Below, one piece after another: positions 14,758 to 22,569 of a stretch of 64,000 nucleotides of DNA; within the stretch, counting starts at the first letter, position 1; the number at the start of each line of letters is the position of its first letter. The position numbers and the translations under genes are program-made. The DNA is from Altererythrobacter sp. (GTDB lineage Bacteria > Pseudomonadota > Alphaproteobacteria > Sphingomonadales > Sphingomonadaceae): contig JAFKFN010000009.1 of NCBI GenBank assembly GCA_017308255.1, positions 1 through 64,000 of the forward strand, written 5' to 3'. The notes beneath the pieces were generated by a model. The model had not been told where the DNA came from. It saw only the letters and a list, made by a program, of their open reading frames with translations, and did no database searches.

Positions 14758-16331
14758 CAGGCGCCGGCCTCTGCAGAGGCTTCCTGGGGCAGCTCCAGAC
14801 GGGGAAACAGTCCGACGGGCTGGTCTATCCGGTAATGGGCTTCGGCCAGCGGCGAATACCAGCTTGAGCGGATGCCTTCGAACGTGCGCAGATGCTCCGC
14901 CACGCCCATCGCATCGAGCAGCTTGCGCGCCGCCTCGGGCATGACCGGGCTGACGGCCACGGCCAGCTCTGCGATGACGATATAGAGGGTCGCCAGCACA
15001 GTGCGCATCCGTTCGAAATCGGTCTTCTTCAGTGCCCAGGGCGCCTGCGCGTCGATATAGGCGTTGCAGGCGAACACCGCGCCCATCCAGCTTTCCAGCG
15101 CCTGCGAGAAGGCAAGCTGCTCGAACGCCGCCGGCATGTCCTGCGCGATCGTGCGGTCCACCAGCGCGAACAATGCCAGATCCTCGTCGGTCTGCTTGAG
15201 GATCGGCGGCAGCACGCCCTCGCAGTTCTTGTAGATCAGCGACAGCGTGCGCTGCGCCAGGTTGCCGAAGCTGTTCGCCAGTTCCGCATTGTTGCGATTG
15301 ACGATCGCCTCGTGCGACCAGCTTCCATCCTGCCCGAAGCTGAATTCGCGCAGCAGGAAATAGCGCAGCGTGTCCACGCCATAGCGATCGGCCAGCTCGC
15401 CGGGATCGGTGACGTTGCCAAGCGTCTTCGATTCCTTGACCCCGCGGTTGAGCAGGAAGCCGTGCGCGAACACTGCCTTGGGCAGCGCCAGGCCGGCGCT
15501 CATCAGGAAGGCCGGCCAATAGACGGCGTGGAAGCGCACGATATCCTTGCCGATCAGGTGCAGGTCGGCGGGCCAGAACTTGCCGAATTGCGTTGTGTCG
15601 TCAGGATAGCCCACGCCGGTGAGATAGTTGGTCAGCGCATCGACCCACACGTACATCACGTGGTTTTCCGCGCCCGGAACCTTTACGCCCCAATCGAAGC
15701 TGGTGCGGCTTACCGAAAGATCGCGCAGCCCGCCTTCGACGAAGCTGCGGACTTCGTTGAGGCGCGTCGCCGGGCGGACGAAGCCGGGATTGTCGCGATA
15801 AAGCGCCAGCAGCGGTTCCTGATAGCGCGATAGGCGGAAGAACCAGCTTTCTTCCACCGTCCATTCCACAGGGGTGCCCTGGGGAGACAGCCTTTCGTCC
15901 CCCTCCCCCGCGATCAGCTCGCTTTCGTCATAGTAAGCCTCGTCCCGCACCGAGTACCAGCCCTCGTAGCGATCGAGGTATAGGTCGCCATTGGCCTCCA
16001 TCGCCTTCCAGATGGCCTGGCTGGCGCGATGATGCGCATCTTCGGTCGTGCGGAAGAAGCGATCATACGAGATATTCAGCTTGTCGAACAACACACGGAA
16101 ATAGCCCGACATTTCATCCGCCAGCGCGCGTGGCGTCACGCCGAGGTCGCGCGCCTTCTGGGCCATCTTCAACCCGTGTTCGTCGGTGCCGGTCTGGAAC
16201 CGCACCTCGCGCCCTTGCAGGCGCTGGAAGCGGGCCATGACATCGGCGGCGATCGTCTCATAGGCGTGGCCGATGTGCGGGCGGCCATTGGGATAGTGGA
16301 TCGCGGTGGTCAGGTAATAAGGCTCAGCCAT
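14757..16331 (-). CDS. metG: Methionyl-tRNA synthetase
   Basis: 524 residues, class I synthetase. The HIGH motif is within NGRPHIGHAYE and the KMSKS loop within GVKESKTLGN, a variant with Glu in place of Met. The C-terminal anticodon-binding helical domain is present. There is no C-terminal tRNA-binding appendix, so it is the short MetRS type. It charges initiator and elongator tRNA-Met. The start at 16331 overlaps the end of holB by 8 bases. Confidence 0.95.
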   Translation of the reverse strand: MAEPYYLTTAIHYPNGRPHIGHAYETIAADVMARFQRLQGREVRFQTGTDEHGLKMAQKARDLGVTPRALADEMSGYFRVLFDKLNISYDRFFRTTEDAHHRASQAIWKAMEANGDLYLDRYEGWYSVRDEAYYDESELIAGEGDERLSPQGTPVEWTVEESWFFRLSRYQEPLLALYRDNPGFVRPATRLNEVRSFVEGGLRDLSVSRTSFDWGVKVPGAENHVMYVWVDALTNYLTGVGYPDDTTQFGKFWPADLHLIGKDIVRFHAVYWPAFLMSAGLALPKAVFAHGFLLNRGVKESKTLGNVTDPGELADRYGVDTLRYFLLREFSFGQDGSWSHEAIVNRNNAELANSFGNLAQRTLSLIYKNCEGVLPPILKQTDEDLALFALVDRTIAQDMPAAFEQLAFSQALESWMGAVFACNAYIDAQAPWALKKTDFERMRTVLATLYIVIAELAVAVSPVMPEAARKLLDAMGVAEHLRTFEGIRSSWYSPLAEAHYRIDQPVGLFPRLELPQEASAEAGA

Positions 16332-17286
16332 GGACCGGTTCCCTAGGCATCGCGACGGAGGCGAGCAAGGTGCCGATTTCCATCACCAGCAAGCCGGGAT
16401 CGAAATTGTAAGTGGGGGCCTGGGCCGCCAGCCGCACGAGTTGCGCATGGGCTTCGCTCAGCGCCGGTAGCACCGCGACGTCCGTCGCCCGCATCCGCCC
16501 GGCGACCACCGCGCGGGCCAGATCTATCGCCGCGAGCTGGCGCCGGCGATCGGGCCGCGTGCCGATCGCTTCGGCCAAGCGCCCACGGCGGGCAAAGTCG
16601 GGATCGCCCTGATCGGCGACCTCCCGCATCAGGCGATGCAGCTCTGCCAGGTCCAGTTCCACGAAATCGAGCGCAACGCCGGGAGAGCCGCCGGCGGCGG
16701 CAATCGCCGCTTGCCTGACGGCGTCATCCGCCCGCGGTGCCTCGCGCCGCAGGATCGCGTCGATTTCCGCATCGCCCAGCCGGGGGAAGCGCACGATGCG
16801 GCAGCGCGAACGGATGGTCGGGAGCAGGCGCCCCGGCCGATGGGCGACGAGCAGGAAGAAGCTGCCGGCCGGAGGTTCCTCCAGGCTTTTCAGCAAGGCG
16901 TTGGCCGCGCCTTTTTCGAGATCGTCGGCCGGATCGATCACGATCGCCCGCCGCGAGCCGAGCGTGGGCCGCGTGGTCAGCCGCTGCTGCATCGCACGGA
17001 TCTGATCGACGGTTATGTTGCGCTTCGTCTGGTAAGGTTTGCCTTCATCACGTTTCTTCTCGTCATCGGCGGTGGCGGGCAGCGGTTCCAGCACGATCAC
17101 GTCCGGATGGTCGCCGGTGATGCGTGCCGCGCCCGGTTCCGTGACGAGCTCGCGCGCGGCCTGCATGGCAAAGGCGGCCTTGCCCAGCCCGCGCGGCCCC
17201 GCGAGCATCCAGGCATGATGCAGACGCGGCCCGGCCACGGCGGCGTGCCATTGGCGCCAGGCCTCGTCATGGCCGGATAGGGTCAC
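16324..17286 (-). CDS. holB: DNA polymerase III subunit delta'
   Basis: 320 residues. Clamp-loader AAA+ fold with HAWMLAGPRGLGKAAFAMQAA, ANALLKSLEEPPAGSFFLLVAHRPGRLLPTIRSRC and a C-terminal helical domain. The middle carries the KRNITVDQIRAMQQ block typical of alphaproteobacterial HolB. I see no zinc-binding CxxC set in the N-terminal part. It works with the gamma/tau and delta subunits to load the beta sliding clamp. The start is GTG 17286, overlapping the tmk stop as GTGA. Confidence 0.92.
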   Translation of the reverse strand: MTLSGHDEAWRQWHAAVAGPRLHHAWMLAGPRGLGKAAFAMQAARELVTEPGAARITGDHPDVIVLEPLPATADDEKKRDEGKPYQTKRNITVDQIRAMQQRLTTRPTLGSRRAIVIDPADDLEKGAANALLKSLEEPPAGSFFLLVAHRPGRLLPTIRSRCRIVRFPRLGDAEIDAILRREAPRADDAVRQAAIAAAGGSPGVALDFVELDLAELHRLMREVADQGDPDFARRGRLAEAIGTRPDRRRQLAAIDLARAVVAGRMRATDVAVLPALSEAHAQLVRLAAQAPTYNFDPGLLVMEIGTLLASVAMPREPVHG

Positions 17287-17921
17287 CTCTCATGCCCCAG
17301 CAACGGGGCCAGGGCCCGCATGATCGCCTCATGCGTCGCTTCAGGCGTGCCGGAGGCGTCGATCCGGACGAAGCGAGCAGGCTCGTCCTCGGCGAAGCGG
17401 CGGAAGGCCTGGGCGACGTGCTGGTGATAGCCGGCATCGCGCCCGCCGATCGCGTCCAATTCGTCGCCGTCGCGCCGGGCGATCCGCGCTGCCACGGCCT
17501 CTTCCGGCGCTTCGAGCAGTAGGGCGAGATCGGGCAGCAGCGCGCCCGAGCCGATGCGATGGAGCGCGAGCAGGTCGGCGTCGGCCATGCCCCCTCCTCC
17601 GCCCTGATAAGCGCGCGAGGAATCGAGGAAGCGATCGCATATGACCCAATGCCCGGCTTCCAGCGCCGGCCTGATCGCCCGGGCGACATGATCCGCGCGC
17701 GCCGCCGCGAACAGCAGGGCTTCGGCTTCCACCTTCCAGCCTTCGCCCGGCGGATGGAGCAGCAGCGAACGAATGGCTTCCGCCCCCGGCGTTCCGCCCG
17801 GCTCGCGCGTGAGCAGAACCTCGTGCCCCTGCCGCCTCAGCGCTTCCGCGAGCAGCCGCGCCTGGGTGGACTTGCCGGCCCCCTCGCCGCCTTCCAGCGC
17901 GATGAAGCGCCCGCGCGTCAC
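17283..17921 (-). CDS. tmk: Thymidylate kinase
   Basis: 212 residues from GTG 17921. P-loop EGGEGAGKSTQ, LTREPGGTPGAE (the DR[YF] equivalent follows in ICDRFLDSSRAYQGGG) and a lid region with Arg residues complete the fold. It phosphorylates dTMP to dTDP. The GTG overlaps the dacA stop (GTGA), which gives the normal family length; the longer ATG form starts inside dacA and is unlikely. Confidence 0.94.
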   Translation of the reverse strand: MTRGRFIALEGGEGAGKSTQARLLAEALRRQGHEVLLTREPGGTPGAEAIRSLLLHPPGEGWKVEAEALLFAAARADHVARAIRPALEAGHWVICDRFLDSSRAYQGGGGGMADADLLALHRIGSGALLPDLALLLEAPEEAVAARIARRDGDELDAIGGRDAGYHQHVAQAFRRFAEDEPARFVRIDASGTPEATHEAIMRALAPLLGHER

Positions 17922-19102
17922 GTCAGCAGGCCCAGCACGCCGTTCCACAAGCGCATGACCGGATTGGCGCGCGAGACGGATTCGGCGGCGAGCAGCGGCA
18001 CGTCATGCGGGGCTTCGCCGTCGACGGTGACGTGGAGGAAGGCGATCGGCTGGCCTTCGGCGATCGGCGCCTCGATCGGGCCGCGATAGCGCACGGAGAG
18101 CTTCACCTTCGCGTTGGTTCCCCGGGCCATGCTGGCGAGAACCTCCCCATCGGTGCGCAGGCTGACATGGCGCTTGTTGCCGTTCTGCACGCGGGCTTGG
18201 CCGACGGGGGTGTGGGCCGGGAGCACCGGCCGGCTTTCAAACGCGTCGAACCCCCAGGTCAGCAACTTGCGCGCCGTGGTGTTGCGGATCGAAGCAGTGG
18301 GCGCGCCGGCGATGACCATGACTAGCCGCCGGGAGCGGCGCTGGGCGGAACCGAGGAAATTATAGCCTGCCTGCCGGGTGTAGCCGGTCTTGATCCCGTC
18401 CGCGCCGGCGATCACGCCGGTGATCGGATCGTGATTGTCCTGGGCGATCTGGCGATAGCGCATGCCGCGGTGGCCGAAATATCGGCGGTAGAGGCCGGGA
18501 TAGCGGGTGGTCAGCGTTTCGGCGAGGATCGCCAGGTCTTTCGCGCTGGTATAAGTCCGCCCTTCGTCCGGCCATCCGTTGGGCGTGCCGAAATGGGTAT
18601 CCTCCATGCCCAGCTCGGCCGCGTTGCGGTTCATCAGCGCCAGCCAGGCGTCCTGCGATCCAACGGCGGCAACCGCCAGGGCCACGGCGCCGTCATTGGC
18701 GGAAACCGTGGTGACGCCGAGGATGAGTTCCCCGACGGTCAGCCGGTCACCCGCCTGGAGGAACATGGTGGAGCCTTCGCCGGACCACAGCTCGGCCACT
18801 TCCTTGCTGACCGTGACCGGCGTGTCGGGCGAAAGCTTTCCCTCCTCGATCAGGCGGAAAGCCGTATAAGCCGTCATGACCTTGGTCACCGAGGCGGGCA
18901 CGAAGCGTCGGCTGGGATCGCGCGCGTAAAGCGTCTGCCCGCTGGAGAGATCAATCAGCAGGGCGACCGGGATCGCCGGATCGACCGGCGCGGCAGAGGC
19001 GGCGGCCGGCGCAGCCTTGGCCGGTACCATAGGAACAGGCGCCGGGGCGGCCCCGAGCGTGAGCACGGCCAACGAGGCCATCACCATGGTCTTGATAGTC
19101 AA
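17918..19102 (-). CDS. dacA: D-alanyl-D-alanine carboxypeptidase (S11, PBP5-like)
   Basis: 394 residues with an N-terminal signal peptide (MVMASLAVLTLGAAPAPV). The serine-type motifs are SVTK (SxxK, in RFVPASVTKVMTAYTA), SAND (SxN) and KTGYT (KTG). A C-terminal beta domain follows, as in PBP5/DacA. It trims terminal D-Ala from peptidoglycan pentapeptides in the periplasm. The start is TTG 19102, five bases after GGGAG (encoding LTIKTMVM); the ATG six codons later lacks a ribosome-binding site. It sits in the mltB-rlpA-dacA wall cluster, of which rlpA is only a remnant here. Confidence 0.9.
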   Translation of the reverse strand: MTIKTMVMASLAVLTLGAAPAPVPMVPAKAAPAAASAAPVDPAIPVALLIDLSSGQTLYARDPSRRFVPASVTKVMTAYTAFRLIEEGKLSPDTPVTVSKEVAELWSGEGSTMFLQAGDRLTVGELILGVTTVSANDGAVALAVAAVGSQDAWLALMNRNAAELGMEDTHFGTPNGWPDEGRTYTSAKDLAILAETLTTRYPGLYRRYFGHRGMRYRQIAQDNHDPITGVIAGADGIKTGYTRQAGYNFLGSAQRRSRRLVMVIAGAPTASIRNTTARKLLTWGFDAFESRPVLPAHTPVGQARVQNGNKRHVSLRTDGEVLASMARGTNAKVKLSVRYRGPIEAPIAEGQPIAFLHVTVDGEAPHDVPLLAAESVSRANPVMRLWNGVLGLLT

Positions 19103-19140
19103 GTTCGCTCCCACCGCCGGCGCGACTGGCGCCGGAACGA

Positions 19141-19319
19141 TCAGCCGGTCCCAGAGATTCGGGCATCGGTATAACCCGCGGTATGAACCTTGGCGAGCGA
19201 GGCATCGGCTTCTTCGGAGGACGAAAACGGGCCGTGCACGCGGGGGAAATATCACCAGCGAGACTGACCGAACCCGGCCAGGCTCAGCCGATGGAGAAGC
19301 CCGAAAGCGGCACCTTCAC
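19141..19319 (-). pseudogene. rlpA: Remnant of rlpA (septal lytic transglycosylase with SPOR domain)
   Basis: Codons 19251-19144 read YFPRVHGPFSSSEEADASLAKV... and end in HTAGYTDARISGTG before a TGA. This is the shape of the second half of a C-terminal SPOR domain (V..GPF.s..eAd.al..v...GY.dArI). It is preceded in frame by a stop, and the double-psi catalytic domain is absent. A GTG overlapping the mltB stop (GTGA at 19319-19316) still opens a reading frame of 11 codons (VKVPLSGFSIG) in another frame, which may be the old start. Full-length rlpA commonly sits between mltB and dacA in this order, so an internal deletion is inferred. Confidence 0.6.
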
Positions 19320-20338
19320 CGCGCAATCTCGTCCGCAAGCAGGCCCACACTCATCGCATAGTAGTTGGAGCAGTTGTATTCGAGGATGACCCTATAATTC
19401 TGGGTCAGGAGATAGCTCGGCGCGGCCGGGCCATCGGGCTCGAACAAGGCGGCCAGGGTATCGTCGGAAATCGCGCCCTGGGGGATTACGCCCAGCTCGC
19501 GCCATTCGCGCACCGTCTTCCACTGGCTGTGGCGGACATGCACGCGCGGGCACGCCGGCGAAACCATCCGCGTCTCGATCGCGGCGCGGTTCACGCTATT
19601 GGGCGCATAGGCGCGGACGCCCCAGGGGACGCCCCGCCGCCAGCCGGCATCGCGAAAATAGTTGGCGATCGAATGCAGCGTATCGACTTCGCTGTTCCAG
19701 ATATCGCGCCTGCCATCACCATCGCCGTCGACGGCGAGACGCAGGTAAACGCTGGGGAGGAATTGCGGATTGCCGAAGGCCCCCGCCCAGCTTCCGACAA
19801 GCTCGGACCGCGGGACGCCGGTGTCGGCGATCTTCAGCACGTCGATCAGCTCGGGTTCGAACAGCGCACGCCGGCGCCCTTCCCAGGCGAGCGTGGCGAG
19901 GGAGCGGACCAGGTCGAAATTACCCTTCACCGCGCCATAGCTGGTCTCGTGCCCCCAGATCGCCAGCACGATCGGCTCCGGCACCCCATAGCGCGCCTCG
20001 ACCTCGGCGGCGATCGGCCTCAACCGGGCATAGGCGCGCCGCCCGCCCTCGATCCGGGCGGCCGTGTTGTGATCGCGCAGATAAGGCGCAAGCGGTGGAA
20101 ACCCGCTCGTATCGCTGCCCGAGAGGTTTCCGCGATCGAGCGCGACCACTCGGTCATTCGGGGTCAGTCCGGTGAGCAGGGCGGAAATCGTCGCCTCGCT
20201 CACCCCTTCGGCCCGCGCCTTGGCCGCGACCTGACGCATGTAGGCATCGAACGAGCCATCCTGCGCGCAAGCCGGCAAGGCGGCGAGCGAAAGCATGGCC
20301 AGGGCGGAGAGCGTGGAAAGCAAACGGCGCGCGATCAT
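19316..20338 (-). CDS. mltB: Lytic murein transglycosylase, MltB family
   Basis: 340 residues with a cleavable signal peptide ending near PACAQDGSF. The catalytic glutamate lies in AIWGHETSYGAVKGNFD, followed by LVGSWAGAFGNPQFLPSVYL, the GxxGxxQFxPSxY motif of MltB enzymes. C-terminal residues NYRVILEYNCSNYYAMSVGLLAD match the family's closing block (N.S..YA..V..L). There is no lipobox cysteine at the right place, so it is a soluble periplasmic member. It cleaves the MurNAc-GlcNAc bond. The gene begins the wall/replication operon that continues into dacA. Confidence 0.9.
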   Translation of the reverse strand: MIARRLLSTLSALAMLSLAALPACAQDGSFDAYMRQVAAKARAEGVSEATISALLTGLTPNDRVVALDRGNLSGSDTSGFPPLAPYLRDHNTAARIEGGRRAYARLRPIAAEVEARYGVPEPIVLAIWGHETSYGAVKGNFDLVRSLATLAWEGRRRALFEPELIDVLKIADTGVPRSELVGSWAGAFGNPQFLPSVYLRLAVDGDGDGRRDIWNSEVDTLHSIANYFRDAGWRRGVPWGVRAYAPNSVNRAAIETRMVSPACPRVHVRHSQWKTVREWRELGVIPQGAISDDTLAALFEPDGPAAPSYLLTQNYRVILEYNCSNYYAMSVGLLADEIAR

Positions 20339-20417
20339 GCCGTGATTGTGGCATGGCGCGCGCCGCCTGTGAATCCCCCGCGGCCCCCGATCTCGATGAA
20401 CCGAGGGCCGCGCGCGT

Positions 20418-21344
20418 TTATTTCTGCGGGCTGGTCACCACCGCGACGTGATCGAGATTGGGATAGAAATTGGGGTTCTTCTCCAGCATCTTCGGCAGCG
20501 GATCGAAGCCGCAGTTCACCTGATCGCCGCAGTTGGTGATTGTGTGGATGTAGCGGATCTTGCCGTCCTCGATACGGAACACGTGGGCATCGGGGCGCTG
20601 GCTCGGGCCCATGCGCAGCAGCACCGCGACCGAGCCGACCACCGGATCGATCACATAGCGGCGATCGGCCATCTCGATGTTCTCCGGCACGCCGACATTG
20701 CAGCTGTCGTCGGGCTTGCCCTTGCCGGTATAGGCGCTGCCTTCAAGCCGCGCGCAGGGCGTGCCCCACGGCACCTTGACCGACTTGTCCTTGAACAGAT
20801 CGAGATAGGCGTCGGCCGCGGCCTGCAGTTCCTCGCGCGTGTTGCGCTTGGCCTCGGGGATCTCGCTCCAATCCTCGCGCTGGGCGTAGTAGAGCGTCTT
20901 GTTCGCATCGAACAGCCAATCGTCCTTGTCGGCCACGATCACGTCCAGGCTGCTGACCGTGCCGGGCCCGGAGCCGGGGCCGCCGCTGGCGCGAATCACC
21001 GTGGCCAGCACATAGGGATGCTCGGGATTGGTGATGATGCTTTCGATATACACCGCGCAGGCCGTGGTGTCGTAGAACGAGCGATCCCAGTCGATCTTCT
21101 GCGGCGTGGCGATCACGCCGCCGAACGACATCGAGGAAAGCTCAAAATTCTCGTAGTAATTGACCCATTCGCCCATCGGCCGGATGTGCATGATCGCCCG
21201 CCCGTCCGCCTGGGCGGCGCGGTACTGATCGGCCTTTTCCTGCAGCAGTTCGCGCGTGCAGCCGCGGCCGGCCTGCGCATAGGCGGGCGTGGCGACGGCC
21301 ACGGTGGCAAGCGCGGCTGCCGCGCCGATGGCGAAACGTTTCAT
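20418..21344 (-). CDS. Secreted protein of unknown function, DUF8021-like
   Basis: 308 residues with a clear signal peptide (MKRFAIGAAAALATVAVATPAYAQ). The mature part has six or seven cysteines and shows RNTREELQAAADAYLDLF, VPENIEMADRRYVIDPVVGSV and HVFRIEDGKIRYIHTI, which recall the C-terminal half of DUF8021 proteins (secreted fungal and bacterial proteins with an NTF2-like region). That assignment is tentative. The start is well supported by GAGGGGAGC. It is not obviously in an operon. Confidence 0.6.
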   Translation of the reverse strand: MKRFAIGAAAALATVAVATPAYAQAGRGCTRELLQEKADQYRAAQADGRAIMHIRPMGEWVNYYENFELSSMSFGGVIATPQKIDWDRSFYDTTACAVYIESIITNPEHPYVLATVIRASGGPGSGPGTVSSLDVIVADKDDWLFDANKTLYYAQREDWSEIPEAKRNTREELQAAADAYLDLFKDKSVKVPWGTPCARLEGSAYTGKGKPDDSCNVGVPENIEMADRRYVIDPVVGSVAVLLRMGPSQRPDAHVFRIEDGKIRYIHTITNCGDQVNCGFDPLPKMLEKNPNFYPNLDHVAVVTSPQK

Positions 21345-21489
21345 GGTGTTCTGCTCCCCTCTCTGGATACGGGCTATGTCGGCGCCAGAGCGCTCTCGAA
21401 TTGACTATCGCAAGGCCGCCGTGGAGTCACGGGGTGACAGCGCCCGCGTTCGAAGCTAGCGCCCGTGCAGCCACCTGCTGCAGCGGCAT

Positions 21490-21579
21490 GGAAGCGTGTC
21501 CGAGTGGTTTAAGGAACTGGTCTTGAAAACCAGCGAGCGGGCAACCGTTCCGTGGGTTCGAATCCCACCGCTTCCGCCA
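21490..21579 (+). tRNA. tRNA-Ser(UGA)
   Basis: Acceptor stem GGAAGCG (21490-21496) pairs with CGCTTCC (21569-21575), then discriminator G and an encoded CCA. The anticodon stem CTGGT/ACCAG holds the loop CTTGAAA with anticodon TGA at 21524-21526. The long variable arm and GGTTCGAATCC T-arm fit tRNA-Ser. It reads UCA and related Ser codons. Confidence 0.97.
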
Positions 21580-21618
21580 TGCGCCGCAGTATGCATCGCT
21601 TTGCCGCCTGACCCCGCC

Positions 21619-21906
21619 TTAGCCGCAGGCCGCCCGCACGATCTTGCCCGTGGCTGGGTCGGTCTCGATCGTCACGCGCTCCCGCCGGTAGTCCAGGGTC
21701 ACGCCCTGGCCAGGGGCGATCTGGCGCACGACCCTCGCGCCTGTTTTCTGCATTGCCTTTTGGTCGGTCAGGCGATCCATTCCCGTCAGGGCCTCGGCGG
21801 CCCGGGGCCGGCAGAAACCTAAAGGGGCACCGTCCGCACCAGTCTGGCAAGCGGCAAGCATGGAGGCGAGCACCAGCGCGGTGCCGGAAATCAGCTTTGT
21901 GTTCAT
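21619..21906 (-). CDS. Peptidase inhibitor I78 family lipoprotein
   Basis: 95 residues. The signal peptide ends at a lipobox A-A-C (Cys20). The mature part has the I78 features CRPRAAEALTG, GARVVRQIAPGQGVTLDYRRERVTIETD and a closing IVRAACG. I78 proteins resemble Aspergillus elastase inhibitors and may protect the envelope from serine proteases. It lies at the tRNA-Ser 3' side, convergent with the tRNA gene. Confidence 0.82.
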   Translation of the reverse strand: MNTKLISGTALVLASMLAACQTGADGAPLGFCRPRAAEALTGMDRLTDQKAMQKTGARVVRQIAPGQGVTLDYRRERVTIETDPATGKIVRAACG

Positions 21907-21998
21907 CTCAACTGTCCTTCCCTGCTCGTCATCGTAAGATCGAAATGACTTTCCTGGCGGCTGTCTTGGGCCTGGTCGTGCGGGTGTCCTCTCTGGCC

Positions 21999-22256
21999 TT
22001 ATGACACGCGATCCGAGCGCCACAGGCCATCCTCGCTTCGGGTGAGCCGCCACGTCCGTGCCGCCACCCGCGTGCCTTTCGCCGTGCGATAGGTCGGGAC
22101 GGACAGTCGAATGGCGTCGCCTTCGCTGCGCCATTCTCCGATGACGGTAACGCCGTCGCCAAACTCGACGAGGCATTCCGTTCCTTAGGTCCCCTCGTCA
22201 TCGACGACAATGCGGCCCCCCCGAAAACCATGGCTGTGCGAGAAGGTGAAGCGCAT
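21999..22256 (-). pseudogene. Small gene broken by an in-frame stop
   Basis: From ATG 22256 the frame reads MRFTFSHSHGFRGGRIVVDD..., hits TAA at 22187-22185, then continues as GTECLVEFGDGVTVIGEWR... and ends VAARTWRLTRSEDGLWRSDRVS before a proper stop at 21999. The two halves look like one continuous beta-rich protein with strong third-position GC, and there is no good start after the TAA. A single-base change (or sequencing error) in a gene of about 85 codons is the simplest reading. Family not recognised. Confidence 0.45.
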
Positions 22257-22309
22257 CCTGGCCTTGCCCGTTCTCGCTCGGTCATCATCACCTTCGTCTA
22301 TGCGGATCG

Positions 22310-22492
22310 CTAAGCCGGGAGCTCTTCCTCCTCCGGAATGAGTTCGGCCTTCTGGCCGCGCCAGTGTGCGCCGGCGGAATCGCGTGGGTGCGGCGGGTCC
22401 TGGTTGTGGACGGCCTGGCGGCGCCTCGGCTTCTGGCTCGGGTTGGCGCTGTCATCGAACAGCACGTCCTCGTCGGCAATTTCGTATTCCAT
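22310..22492 (-). CDS. Small acidic protein of unknown function
   Basis: 60 residues, charged and Pro-rich, beginning MEYEIADEDVLFDD and ending IPEEEELPA. There is no signal peptide or membrane segment. It has a strong ribosome-binding site (GAAGGAG, eight bases before ATG 22492) and high third-position GC, which support translation. It sits between lpdA and the broken gene on the same strand. I do not recognise the family. Confidence 0.6.
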   Translation of the reverse strand: MEYEIADEDVLFDDSANPSQKPRRRQAVHNQDPPHPRDSAGAHWRGQKAELIPEEEELPA

Positions 22493-22569
22493 CGACGTGC
22501 TCCTTCACTCGCGAAACGCGGGCCGGCAGCGCACGTTCCGCGGGGGCGAGACCGACGATCGAGGCGCGA

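Noticed and set aside
21490-21579. tRNA-Ser considered as an integration site.
   Set aside because: No integrase or duplicated tRNA 3' end is seen on either side within several kilobases.
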